DNA of 56,397 bases from Phenylobacterium sp. (GTDB taxonomy: Bacteria > Pseudomonadota > Alphaproteobacteria > Caulobacterales > Caulobacteraceae): the NCBI RefSeq assembly GCF_004799395.1, contig NZ_SSMZ01000171.1:1-56397 (forward strand). The letters run 5' to 3'. Shown here piece after piece: positions 15,091 to 23,880 of this stretch. The position numbers and the translations under genes are program-made. Every line of letters begins with the position of its first letter. Position 1 is the first letter of the stretch. The notes beneath the pieces were generated by a model that saw only the letters and a list, made by a program, of their open reading frames with translations, did not search any database and had not been told where the DNA came from.

Positions 15091-17886
15091 ATCGGGATCT
15101 CGAAGACGAAGCCGGTCGCAACCACGCGGCCCGACCAGATTTTCGGCCACTCGGCTCATCGCCAGACCGAAGAGTCGATCGTCAAGGCCAGCGCCCTGCA
15201 GAGCGCGATCTTCAACAGCGCCAATTTCTCCAGTATCGCCACCGACGCCAAGGGGGTCATCCAGATCTTCAACGTCGGCGCCGAGCGGATGCTGGGCTAT
15301 ACAGCCGCCGAGGTGATGAACACGATCACCCCCGCTGACATTTCCGATCCGCAGGAGCTCATCGCGCGGGCTCAGGCCCTGAGCGCCGAACTGGCGACTC
15401 CGATCACCCCTGGGTTCGAGGCTTTGGTGTTCAAGGCCTCGCGCGGCATCGAGGACATCTACGAGCTCACCTACATCCGCAAGGACGGCGGCCGGCTTCC
15501 CGCGGTAGTCTCCGTCACGGCGCTCCGCGACGCGCAGGACAGCATCATCGGCTATTTGCTGATCGGCACCGACAACACGGCGCGCAAGCAGGCCGAGGAA
15601 GCCTTGCTCCAGGCCGGAGCCCTGCAGAGCGCGATCTTCAACAGCGCCAATTTCTCCAGCATCGCCACCGATGCCAAGGGCGTCATCCAGATCTTCAACG
15701 TGGGCGCCGAGCGGATGCTGGGCTTCGCCGCCGCCGAGGTGATGAACACCGTCACCCCAGCCGACATTTCCGATCCGCAGGAACTGATCGCGCGGGCCCG
15801 GGCGCTCAGCGCCGAACTTTCCACCCCGATCGAGCCTGGGTTCGAGGCCTTGGTGTTCAAGGCCTCGCGCGGCATCGAGGACATCTACGAATTGACCTAT
15901 ATCCGCAAGGACGGGACCCGGCTGCCCGCGGTGGTGTCTGTCACCGCGCTCCGCGACGCCGACGACACGATTATCGGCTACCTCCTGATCGGCACCGACA
16001 ACACCGCCCGCAAGCTGGTCGAGGAGGAGCAGAAGAAGTCCGACCAGCGCCTGCGCGACCAGCAGTTCTACACTCGCTCGCTGATCGAATCGAACATCGA
16101 CGCCCTGATGACCACCGATCCGGCCGGCATCATCACCGACGTCAACAAGCAGATGGAGGCGCTCACCGGCTCCACGCGCGACGAGCTGATCGGGGCGCCC
16201 TTCAAGGACTGCTTCACCGATCCGGAACGCGCCGAGGCCGGCATCAAGCGCGTGCTGAGCGAGAAGTCGGTGACCGACTATGAGCTCACCGCCCGCGCCC
16301 GGAACGGCAAGACCACGGTGGTCTCCTACAACGCCACGACCTTCTATGACCGCAGCCGCACCCTCCAGGGCGTCTTCGCCGCAGCCCGCGACGTCACCGA
16401 GCGCAAGCGCGTGGAGGTCGAGTTGCAGCAGGCAAAAGCGGTGGCGGAAAGCGCCAGCCGCACCAAGTCCGACTTCCTGGCCAGCATGAGCCACGAGATC
16501 CGAACCCCGATGAATGCGGTGATGGGCATCGCCGACCTTTTGGCCAAGACCGAGCTCACGCCAGAGCAGGACAACTATGTTCAGATCTTCCGCCGCTCGG
16601 GCGACAACCTCCTGAACCTGATCAACGACATCCTCGACCTCTCCAAGGTGGAGGCTTCCCAGCTCGACCTGGAACGCACGGGCTTCTCGCTGTGCGATCA
16701 CCTGGAGAAGGTGATCGAGATGGTCGCGCCCAAGGCTCGAGAGAGGGACCTGACGTTGGTCTGCGAGATCGCGCCTGGGGTCAGCAACGACCTGGTCGGC
16801 GATCCGACCCGCCTGCGCCAGGTGCTGCTCAACCTCCTGGGCAACGCGATCAAGTTCACCCCATCGGGGCGGGTCGCCCTGCGCGTGGAATCCGACCGCG
16901 ACAGCGCCGTGCCCACCGCGCTCCGCTTCACCGTTTCCGACACCGGCATCGGCATTGCGGGCGACAAGCTGGCCCGGGTGTTCGAGCGCTTCACCCAGGC
17001 GGACTCCTCCACCACCCGCCGGTTCGGTGGATCAGGCCTGGGCCTGACGATTTCCAAGCGCCTGGTCGAACTTATGGGCGGGCGCATCTGGGTCGAGAGC
17101 GTTCCGGACGAAGGCAGCGTGTTCGCCTTCGCAGTCCCGTTCGAAGTGTGGGCGGAGGCCAACCGGCCCTTGATCGCTCCGACGGGTGTGGGGCCCAAGG
17201 CGCCGCTTCCGCCACTGCGGATTCTTCTGGCCGAGGACTCCCCCGACAACTGCACCATCGCGCTCGCCTACCTCGAGGACACGCCCTACCGGATCGATGT
17301 GGCCGAGACCGGCGCTATCGCCTGCCAGATGTTCACTGCAGGCCACTACGACCTGGTGCTGATGGATCGGCAGATGCCGGTGATGGACGGCCTGACCGCC
17401 ACGCGGACCTTAAGGGCCTGGGAGAAGGCTAATGCTCGGCAGCCCACGCCGATCATCGCGCTCACGGCCTCGGCCCTGAAGGGCGACCGGGAAACCTGCC
17501 TCGCGGCTGGCTGCACGGCCTATCTGAGCAAGCCCATCAAGCAGGAAGTCCTGTTGCAGGCGATCGCCGATTTCGCCGCGCTCGCGGCGGCCACGGTCCC
17601 GATGTCCCGGGCGAGCCGGAAACTGGCGGAACGGACCCCGGCCTATCTCCTGAACTGCCGGCAGAACGTGATCGACATGGACAACGCCCTCAATCGGGCC
17701 GACTTCGAGGCGGTGACCATCGTCGGTCACAATCTGCGCGGGTCCGGCGGGGGCTTCGGCTTTCCGGTGATCACCGACATCGGCGCCGGTCTGGAAAGCG
17801 CCGCCGAAGAGGCCGACGCCCAGGCGTCGCGCAAATGGCTCGCTAAGCTCTCCAGCTATCTCAACGAACTGGAAGGCGCCGCCTAG
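15091..17886 (+). CDS. Hybrid histidine kinase PAS-PAS-PAS-HisKA-HATPase-REC-HPt, non-standard start
   Basis: This is a soluble hybrid kinase of about 931 residues. PAS1 (15193-15588) and PAS2 (15619-16014) are almost identical; PAS3 begins near 16081. HisKA has SHEIRTPMN (His about 468), and HATPase has N-box and G-box motifs (GNAIKFT, SDTGIGI, GGSGLGL). REC has Asp in LMDRQMPVMDG (about 759), and a C-terminal HPt has GHNLRGSGG. No transmembrane segment is seen. The first ATG in frame is 15289, inside PAS1. Upstream to the in-frame stop at 14907 there is no ATG, GTG or TTG. ATC at 15091, after AGGA with 6-nt spacing, is the best candidate; ATC at 15097 is the alternative. It ends in a CTAG overlap with the convergent hydrolase gene. 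Confidence 0.85.
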   Translation: MGISKTKPVATTRPDQIFGHSAHRQTEESIVKASALQSAIFNSANFSSIATDAKGVIQIFNVGAERMLGYTAAEVMNTITPADISDPQELIARAQALSAELATPITPGFEALVFKASRGIEDIYELTYIRKDGGRLPAVVSVTALRDAQDSIIGYLLIGTDNTARKQAEEALLQAGALQSAIFNSANFSSIATDAKGVIQIFNVGAERMLGFAAAEVMNTVTPADISDPQELIARARALSAELSTPIEPGFEALVFKASRGIEDIYELTYIRKDGTRLPAVVSVTALRDADDTIIGYLLIGTDNTARKLVEEEQKKSDQRLRDQQFYTRSLIESNIDALMTTDPAGIITDVNKQMEALTGSTRDELIGAPFKDCFTDPERAEAGIKRVLSEKSVTDYELTARARNGKTTVVSYNATTFYDRSRTLQGVFAAARDVTERKRVEVELQQAKAVAESASRTKSDFLASMSHEIRTPMNAVMGIADLLAKTELTPEQDNYVQIFRRSGDNLLNLINDILDLSKVEASQLDLERTGFSLCDHLEKVIEMVAPKARERDLTLVCEIAPGVSNDLVGDPTRLRQVLLNLLGNAIKFTPSGRVALRVESDRDSAVPTALRFTVSDTGIGIAGDKLARVFERFTQADSSTTRRFGGSGLGLTISKRLVELMGGRIWVESVPDEGSVFAFAVPFEVWAEANRPLIAPTGVGPKAPLPPLRILLAEDSPDNCTIALAYLEDTPYRIDVAETGAIACQMFTAGHYDLVLMDRQMPVMDGLTATRTLRAWEKANARQPTPIIALTASALKGDRETCLAAGCTAYLSKPIKQEVLLQAIADFAALAAATVPMSRASRKLAERTPAYLLNCRQNVIDMDNALNRADFEAVTIVGHNLRGSGGGFGFPVITDIGAGLESAAEEADAQASRKWLAKLSSYLNELEGAA
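15193..15588 (+). repeat. Tandem repeat unit 1, encoding PAS1
   Basis: A 396-nt unit repeated at 15619-16014 with a 426-nt period. The encoded 132 residues differ at 9 positions by my manual alignment, so the duplication is recent or kept similar by gene conversion. Confidence 0.9.
15619..16014 (+). repeat. Tandem repeat unit 2, encoding PAS2
   Basis: Second copy of the PAS unit of the hybrid kinase. Substitutions relative to unit 1 cluster after AERMLG, around ALSAEL and near the end of the domain. Confidence 0.9.
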
Positions 17887-18752
17887 CGCGCGCCAGCAGA
17901 TTTCAGGGCGTCGATGACGATGTCGGCGATCAGCTTCGGCTGTTCAGGCAGCATGGCGTGGCCAGCGTTGGGGATGGTGACCACCGTCACCCGATCGGGG
18001 TGCGCCGACTTCAGCGCCTCGGCGTTGGCTGGCGGGGCCACCCGGTCGTTCGCCCCTTGAACGATCAGGATCGGCGCTTGGCCGCCGTCCAGCCAAGCCC
18101 CGTTGGGCGTCGCCGCGCCGGCCGCCGTCTGTTCGGCCGCCACGTCCGGATACCAGCCGCCACGCCAGACCGAGGGGTCGTTGCCGGGCGCGAAGAAGGC
18201 CATCTTCACAGCTGCAAGGTGCTGCTCCGGCGATAGCGTCTGGACGAAGACGTTCTGCAGCGCGACCTGCACTTCGGGCTCGGGCTTCACCTGCCCGCCG
18301 GCCGCCAGCAGGATCAGGCGCGACACCTGCTCGGGATGCTTCGAGGCGAGGGCGCGGACGATGCGATTCCCGTGGGCATGGCCGATGAACACGGCCGGCT
18401 TGTCGGAGAGGCCCTTGGCGACCATGCCGAAGTCGTCCGCCAGATCGAACATGGTGACGCCATCGCTCGGCCCCCGGCTCAGGCCCGCGCCGCGCGGGTC
18501 CACGGCGGCGGTCTGGAAGCCGGCGGCGGAAATGCGCGTGGCCAAATCGTCGAAGTCCGAGGCGCCGCGACCGAGCGACGGGACCAGCACCACCAGCGGA
18601 CCCTTGCCGCGCACGATGGCCGCGATCGTCACGGCCCTGCCCTTGGCGTCGGTGCGGGAAAAGCTGCGCACCGCCTGGGCGCGAGCGGCCGCAGGAGCCA
18701 TCGCAAGCGCGCCCATCAGGAGCAGGACCGATCTTCGCGACAGCCGGGTCAT
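17883..18752 (-). CDS. Exported alpha/beta hydrolase-fold protein lacking the nucleophile serine
   Basis: This 289-residue protein has an alpha/beta hydrolase fold and a twin-arginine-like signal (LSRRSVLLLMGALAMAPAAARA). The fold is supported by VVLVPSLGRGASDF (oxyanion region), AVDPRGAGLSRGPSDG, a nucleophile-elbow-like FIGHAHGNRIV, ILIVQGANDRVAPP for the acid and NAGHAMLPEQP for the catalytic His. The elbow reads G-H-A-H-G where active enzymes have G-x-S-x-G, so the nucleophile position is Ala. The protein may be a binding or signalling protein, or use another mechanism. ATG at 18752 begins directly with the signal; an earlier ATG at 18788 adds 12 residues. It is convergent with the kinase. 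Confidence 0.82.
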   Translation of the reverse strand: MTRLSRRSVLLLMGALAMAPAAARAQAVRSFSRTDAKGRAVTIAAIVRGKGPLVVLVPSLGRGASDFDDLATRISAAGFQTAAVDPRGAGLSRGPSDGVTMFDLADDFGMVAKGLSDKPAVFIGHAHGNRIVRALASKHPEQVSRLILLAAGGQVKPEPEVQVALQNVFVQTLSPEQHLAAVKMAFFAPGNDPSVWRGGWYPDVAAEQTAAGAATPNGAWLDGGQAPILIVQGANDRVAPPANAEALKSAHPDRVTVVTIPNAGHAMLPEQPKLIADIVIDALKSAGAR

Positions 18753-18809
18753 CGACGTGGCTCCATCATAGGGCTCAGGCCCGCACAAGACTGGCTAGCG
18801 GCCACCTGC

Positions 18810-20138
18810 CTAGGGCCCGCCCGCGGCCGCGGCAATCACCGCCGGCGTCCCAACCGCGACGCCAGCCCGATGGCCGCGCCAGGCATAGAAGAAGATGTAG
18901 AGGTAACAGGGCGCCATCAGGCCCAGGAACACCGCCTGGAAATCATAGTGCTGCTTCAGGACGGCGAAGGCCTGCGGGATGATCGCTCCACCGGCGATAC
19001 CCATCACCAGCAGCGCCGAGCCGGTCTCGGTGGCGCGGCCCAAACCCTTGATCGCCAGCGGGAAGATCGCCGGCCACATCATGGCGTTGGCGAAGCCCAG
19101 CGCCGCGACGCAGGCCACCGAGGCGTAGCCATGGGTCAGGAAGGCGCCCGCCGCGAGCGCCACGCCCAGCAGCGCCGAGGCCCGCAGATAGGTCTGCTGA
19201 GAGACGAAATTCGGCGTCAAAAGCAGGCCCGAGACATAGCCCACCAGCATGGCCGCCAGGGTAAAGGCCGTGAAGAACTTGGTCTGGTCGAGCGGCAGGC
19301 CGAAGCCGCGCCCGTAGGCGCCGATCGCGTCGCCGGCCATCACCTCGACGCCCACATAGACGAAGAGGCACAGCACCCCCAGCCACAGGTGCGGATAGTG
19401 GAAGACGCTGCGGCCGGCGGCGGTGGCTTCATCGTGCGCCGAGGCGTTGACCTCGGAAGGCTTCAACTCCGGAAGCGGCGACTTCAGCACCCCATAGGCC
19501 GCCGCCAGCAGGATCGCGGCCATGACCAGATAGGGCAGATGGATCTTGGCCGCGAAGCTGTCGAGCAGCGCCTCGCGCGGCGCGCCGGCGACGCCCTGCA
19601 GCGCGGTCGAAAGATCACCGACGCCGCGCAGCACCAGGGCCCCGATGACCAACGGCGCGGCGATGCCCGCGGCCTTGTTGCAGATCCCCATGAGCGCGAT
19701 GCGCCGCGCCGCGCCTTCGATGGGTCCGAGTATGCTGACGTAGGGGTTGATCGCGGTCTGCAGGAGCGCCAGGCCCCCGCCGATCGTGAAAAGGCCGGTG
19801 AGCGCGCCGGGATACCAGCGCCTGGTGGCGAACTCCCCGAACGCCCCCGCGCCCACCGCCATCACGGTCAGCGCCAGCGCCAGGCCCTTCTTCAGCCCCG
19901 TGCCCCGCAGGATCCACGACGCCGGCAGGGCCAGGACGAAATAGGACAGGTAGAAGACCATCAGCACCAGGAACGAGTTCACCTCGTTCAGGTCGAAGGC
20001 CAGGCGCACGAAGGTGATCAGCGGCCCATTGAGCCAGGTGAAGAAGCCGATCACGAAGAACAGCGCGCCCGCGATGGCGATCGAACGACCCAGGTGTGGG
20101 TCGGCCCCGTCAGCCGCAGGCGCGCCTGGATCCGTCAT
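18810..20138 (-). CDS. MFS sugar transporter of the FucP (fucose/glucose/galactose permease) type
   Basis: This 442-residue protein has 12 predicted transmembrane helices. The start of helix 1 (FFVIGFFTWLNGPLITFV) and the FYLSYFVLALPASWIL segment are typical of the FHS/FucP group of proton-coupled sugar importers. LQTAINPYVSILGP also fits. Its ATG overlaps the stop of the upstream peptidase gene as TGATG, so translation is coupled. A peptidase with a FucP-like carrier suggests uptake of a product released by that enzyme, perhaps an amino sugar or glycopeptide fragment; this is inference. The longer upstream in-frame ORF is antisense-like and rejected. Confidence 0.85.
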   Translation of the reverse strand: MTDPGAPAADGADPHLGRSIAIAGALFFVIGFFTWLNGPLITFVRLAFDLNEVNSFLVLMVFYLSYFVLALPASWILRGTGLKKGLALALTVMAVGAGAFGEFATRRWYPGALTGLFTIGGGLALLQTAINPYVSILGPIEGAARRIALMGICNKAAGIAAPLVIGALVLRGVGDLSTALQGVAGAPREALLDSFAAKIHLPYLVMAAILLAAAYGVLKSPLPELKPSEVNASAHDEATAAGRSVFHYPHLWLGVLCLFVYVGVEVMAGDAIGAYGRGFGLPLDQTKFFTAFTLAAMLVGYVSGLLLTPNFVSQQTYLRASALLGVALAAGAFLTHGYASVACVAALGFANAMMWPAIFPLAIKGLGRATETGSALLVMGIAGGAIIPQAFAVLKQHYDFQAVFLGLMAPCYLYIFFYAWRGHRAGVAVGTPAVIAAAAGGP

Positions 20139-22930
20139 CACTTGCCGCCGACGGCGGGACCATACTCGAGCGCATTGAAGACGAACTTGAAGGTTCCGTA
20201 GGACTGGCCGCGCATGGCGACCTCCGGGCCCAGCAGGAAGACCTTGCCCTTGCCGTAGCTGGCGTCGACCACGCCCGCCGTCCCGTCCAGGGCCTTCTGG
20301 CCCCAGGCCCAACCGCTGAGCAGCGGGTCGGCGCCCTCGAACCAGGAGACCGGCTTGGCCTTTTCGGGCGCGGCGATCTTGAAGACCGGGCTTGAATCGA
20401 AGAACACGTCGACCTTGTCGGCGAAGCCGAAGCCCAGCGGGTCCTTGTTGTCCACCTTGGCCGAAAGGATCGAGCCGGGGATGTAGAATTTGGTCGAGGG
20501 CAGCGGCGTGGGCTTGCCGTCCTTGCCCGGCCCGACGAGGCCGTTCTCGGTCAGTTTCAGATATTCGCCCAGGCGGGTCGAGCCGCCGATGGCCACCGCC
20601 GTGCCGCCCTTGTCGATGAAGGCCTGGACCTGCGGCAGGGTCTTTTCCTCGGTCACGTTGCCCAGCATCTTGCGGTACTTTTCAGGCACTTCTTCCGGCT
20701 TCGGCAGGCCGCGGCCACCGCCGCCTCCGCCATAGCGGCCCGTTCCGCCGGGAATGGCGCCGTCGACGAACAGCAGCACGTCGTACTTGGCGTTGAGGTT
20801 GCCGGCGTCGAGCTCCGGTCCGTAGACCAGGGTGTAGGGGAACTCGAACTGCTCCACGACCCACTGCATCCAGCCCGAAGTGATCAGGCCGCCGTAGGTG
20901 TCGACGATGCCGATCCGCGGGGTCTTCAGCGCGATCTTCTCGCCCTTTGGCGCCGAGCCTATGGCGTAGGCGTTGATGCCCAGGTCGGTGACGCTCTTGC
21001 CAACGATGGCCTTGGCCGCGCCCGTGGCAGGCACCCAGACGGAACCGGGGCCAAACGACTGGCCGTCCGCGGTCACCGGGTCCTTCATCCAGAAGACCGG
21101 GACCTTGGCCTTCTGCAGCCGGTTCGTCAGCGTGAAGCTGTTGTTGGTCGCGTGATCCAGGATCCAGCCCGCGCCGCCTGAGCCCACCACCTTGCCGGGC
21201 GGCGGGGCCATCACTTCGCTGATCGGCTGGAACGGCCCTGAGAAGCCGTCGAGGATGCGGTCGTACTTCACCCCCATCTGGTAGGAGAGATTATAGCCGG
21301 TGATGTCATAGGGCTTGATCGGCGGGCCGCCCGGGAACTCGAAGTCCTGCGGGTGGTCCTGCGGCTCGAACATGTCGAGGATATGCGGCCGGTAGGCCTG
21401 GTCGCAGAGCACCACATAGCTGCCGGCCGGATAGGTCTTGCCCTTCACCGTGAAGGGCGCGGTCGCCTTGTCGACGACGATGCCCGACTTGATCAGCGCG
21501 TCCAGGAACTTGATCGTCGTCGGCATGTCCGGCTGGTCCGGCGGCAGGATGTAGCCGCGCGGATCGCGCTCGGCCGGGTCGTGCAGCACGGTGTCGTAGA
21601 GCTTGGGATCGACCACCGAACTCTGGTCGCCGTTGCCGGCCAGGCCGTCGCCGCCGCGGGTGCGCGGCGGGGGCCCAGCGGCCTTGGAGGCCTCGACCAC
21701 CGCGGCCACCCGCTTGGGCGTCACCGTCCAGTTGTCCCGCGTGCCGCGGGTGATGGAGTTCTTGCCCATCAGGTAGCGGTTGTAGAGCAGGTCTTCGCGG
21801 TTCTTCGACGCGTAGTCCATGACCGCGCGGTTCAGGCTCTTCACGTACTCGACCGTCTGGCTGAAGTGCCAGATCTGCGGCGCGACGGGATAGAGTTCAT
21901 CCTGGTTGGAGAGCTGCTTCGACGGCACGAAGGGCAGTTGCATTGGCGTCGGGCTGCCGATGATCTCGGTCAGGATGCCGACCACGTTGTGGAAGTAGCC
22001 GGTGGTCCGAAGGCCACCGTTGAACCAGGTCGAATAGGGCGCTGCGGAGCGCTCGCCCGAGCCCGGCTTGTCCTCCTGGATCAGGCGGCTGTGCATCGCC
22101 GCCGAGACCCCATCAAGTTCAGAAAGCACCAGCGGGTCGAAGTGGTAGTTCGACGGATTGCGGAACGGCGGCACGAAGACCACCTCGCCCAGCGGGCCGG
22201 TCTGGTGCTCGTTGTAGACGATCTGCGGGAACCAGTCCTTGAACATGGCCTTGTTGATGGCCGTCGTCTCGGGCTGGTTGGACATGTAGTATTCGCGGTT
22301 GTTGTCGTGCCCGACGTAGCGCTGGTAGATCACCGGCAGGTCGGCGAGGCTGCGCGCCTTCGGGTCGGCCTTGCGCATGTACCAGTCGGCGACCAGCTGC
22401 TGGCCGTCCGGGTTGGGCAGGATGAACAGCGTGATGTCGTCGTTCAGGAAGCGCAGCGTCTCCGGGTCGTTCTTCGACAGCATCTCGTAGACGATCTGGA
22501 TCTGCGACTGGGCTGACGAGACCTCGCTGGCGTGCAGGCCACCGTCGATCCAGACCATCGCCTTGCCTTCCTTGGCGAGCGCATGCGCTTCAGCGTCGGT
22601 GAGGCCCTTGGCCAGCGCAAGCTTCTGGGAAATCTCCCGCTGGCGATCGAGGTTCTTGAGGTTTTCCGGCGAGGAGACGACCGCCATCCAGATGTCGCGG
22701 CCCTCGACGGACTTGCCCAGGCTGACCAGCTTCATGCGGTCGCTCTCTTGGGCCAGCTTCTTCCAGTACGCCGTCGTCTGATCGTAGTTGGCGAGGAAAT
22801 AGTCGTCGCCCGGCTGGGAGCCATTGAAGGCCTCCTTGGGCGTGGTGATGTGGGCTGTCGTGGCCTGGGCGAGCGCGGCGCCTTGCCAGACCAGGGCCAG
22901 CGCGACGCCGGCCAGCAGAGCAGATTTCAT
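20138..22930 (-). CDS. Exported M14-family zinc peptidase, large form
   Basis: This 930-residue protein has an N-terminal signal (LLAGVALALVWQGAALAQA). The M14 carboxypeptidase signature is GGLHASEVSS (zinc ligands His133 and Glu136). YNEHQTG is the likely third ligand region and GILTEIIGSP a possible catalytic Glu. After the roughly 400-residue peptidase domain the protein continues with FKFLDAL-type and GIVDTYGG segments, which resemble a glutamine-amidotransferase-like fold common in long bacterial M14 proteins. RBS AGGGAAC precedes the ATG. It acts in the periplasm on peptide or peptidoglycan-like substrates and is coupled to the downstream FucP-like carrier. Confidence 0.85.
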   Translation of the reverse strand: MKSALLAGVALALVWQGAALAQATTAHITTPKEAFNGSQPGDDYFLANYDQTTAYWKKLAQESDRMKLVSLGKSVEGRDIWMAVVSSPENLKNLDRQREISQKLALAKGLTDAEAHALAKEGKAMVWIDGGLHASEVSSAQSQIQIVYEMLSKNDPETLRFLNDDITLFILPNPDGQQLVADWYMRKADPKARSLADLPVIYQRYVGHDNNREYYMSNQPETTAINKAMFKDWFPQIVYNEHQTGPLGEVVFVPPFRNPSNYHFDPLVLSELDGVSAAMHSRLIQEDKPGSGERSAAPYSTWFNGGLRTTGYFHNVVGILTEIIGSPTPMQLPFVPSKQLSNQDELYPVAPQIWHFSQTVEYVKSLNRAVMDYASKNREDLLYNRYLMGKNSITRGTRDNWTVTPKRVAAVVEASKAAGPPPRTRGGDGLAGNGDQSSVVDPKLYDTVLHDPAERDPRGYILPPDQPDMPTTIKFLDALIKSGIVVDKATAPFTVKGKTYPAGSYVVLCDQAYRPHILDMFEPQDHPQDFEFPGGPPIKPYDITGYNLSYQMGVKYDRILDGFSGPFQPISEVMAPPPGKVVGSGGAGWILDHATNNSFTLTNRLQKAKVPVFWMKDPVTADGQSFGPGSVWVPATGAAKAIVGKSVTDLGINAYAIGSAPKGEKIALKTPRIGIVDTYGGLITSGWMQWVVEQFEFPYTLVYGPELDAGNLNAKYDVLLFVDGAIPGGTGRYGGGGGGRGLPKPEEVPEKYRKMLGNVTEEKTLPQVQAFIDKGGTAVAIGGSTRLGEYLKLTENGLVGPGKDGKPTPLPSTKFYIPGSILSAKVDNKDPLGFGFADKVDVFFDSSPVFKIAAPEKAKPVSWFEGADPLLSGWAWGQKALDGTAGVVDASYGKGKVFLLGPEVAMRGQSYGTFKFVFNALEYGPAVGGK

Positions 22931-23246
22931 CCGAGGTTCCCTATCACTCGGGCGGCGCTCAAAAGCCGACCCCGACTACGCCATGGCTGACACTAGCGCC
23001 GAGCCATCGAAGGTCGAGGCTTAGCAGAGTCAATGATGTCCGGATGTTTCAGGGCCGAAGCATCCGCAGGCGCGGACTCCTGTCGGTCGAACCGGCATGC
23101 CCTGCGCCCACATCTTGGGCGTTGGCGCCCGCTGGGCAGGGGTCCGCTCGCGCGCGTCATCCAGATGAATGAGGTCGCACAAACCCTCTTCCGGTTGCTC
23201 ACGTTGTTACGTAACGTATCAAGCTCTGACATCTCTGGACCGCATC
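22931..23246. other. 316-bp divergent intergenic region between the M14 peptidase and a TetR gene
   Basis: No gene is seen here. It contains the 5' leader and promoters of both flanking genes. The part next to the TetR gene has a promoter-like sequence and a perfect palindrome (23206-23215). Towards the peptidase gene a TTGACT box lies on the minus strand (23033-23028), with no convincing -10. Confidence 0.6.
23195..23222 (+). promoter_or_regulatory. Promoter with embedded palindrome GTTACGTAAC before the TetR gene
   Basis: TTGCTC (23195-23200), 16 nt, then TATCAA (23217-23222) form a weak sigma-70-like promoter. The perfect palindrome GTTACGTAAC (23206-23215) lies between the boxes, a classic place for autorepression by a TetR protein. 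Confidence 0.45.
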
Positions 23247-23861
23247 ATGCAGACGACACTTCAGACGCCCGCCCGCGCCGCGCGGATGGCTCACCCGGCG
23301 CGGGCCGCGCAGCTGTTGGACGTGGTCGAGACGCTGGCGCTGAAGGAAGGCCTGGCCTCAGTGACCATGCAGCGGATCGCAGACCTGGCTGGCGTCGCCA
23401 AGCCCGTGGTCTATCGCCATTTCGCCAACGCCAGCGAAGCCCTGCTGGCGGTGCTGGAGCGCCGCTGGGCGGAGATCGACGCCGACCTCGACGCCATCTT
23501 CCGCGGCGGGCCGGACTTCGAGGCCGAAGTCGCCCAACGGGTCGAGCACTACCTGATCGCCATGGCCTCCGACCGCTATCGGATCCGCAAGCTGCTGGCG
23601 GTGGCCGACGGAGACCCGGTCGTGTTCCAGGCCTGGCGGCGGCGGCTGGACCGGCGGACCCGCGACCTGGCCGCCATCCTCGCCGAGACGCATGGCGTTG
23701 CGCCGGGCGCGGCCCAGACGCTGGCCACCCTCTGCATCGGCGCCCTGTCGCGGCTGGGCGACAAGATCGCTGACGCGCCGGAGCCGGCCGCGGCCCAGGC
23801 TCGCCGCTTCGCCCAATTCATCGCCGGCGGCCTCGCCAACGCCAAGCAGGACCCGGCGTGA
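23247..23861 (+). CDS. TetR-family transcriptional regulator
   Basis: This 204-residue protein has an N-terminal TetR domain. LLDVVETLALKEGLASVTMQ leads into the helix-turn-helix RIADLAGVAKPVVYRHFANA and the usual EALLAVLERR. The ligand domain is not diagnostic. ATG at 23247 was chosen over 23169 because the longer version only adds leader sequence overlapping the promoter. The next gene starts 19 nt after the stop and an esterase follows, so this is probably a three-gene operon under its control. Confidence 0.88.
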   Translation: MQTTLQTPARAARMAHPARAAQLLDVVETLALKEGLASVTMQRIADLAGVAKPVVYRHFANASEALLAVLERRWAEIDADLDAIFRGGPDFEAEVAQRVEHYLIAMASDRYRIRKLLAVADGDPVVFQAWRRRLDRRTRDLAAILAETHGVAPGAAQTLATLCIGALSRLGDKIADAPEPAAAQARRFAQFIAGGLANAKQDPA

Positions 23862-23880
23862 CCCAGGATCGGAGGAAAAG

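Noticed and set aside
15079..16701. 540-codon minus-strand reading frame
   Set aside because: Antisense to the hybrid kinase; its internal repeats only mirror the PAS duplication.
18336..20201. 621-codon plus-strand reading frame
   Set aside because: Antisense to the FucP-like transporter and hydrolase genes, with His/Arg/Gln-rich shadow composition.
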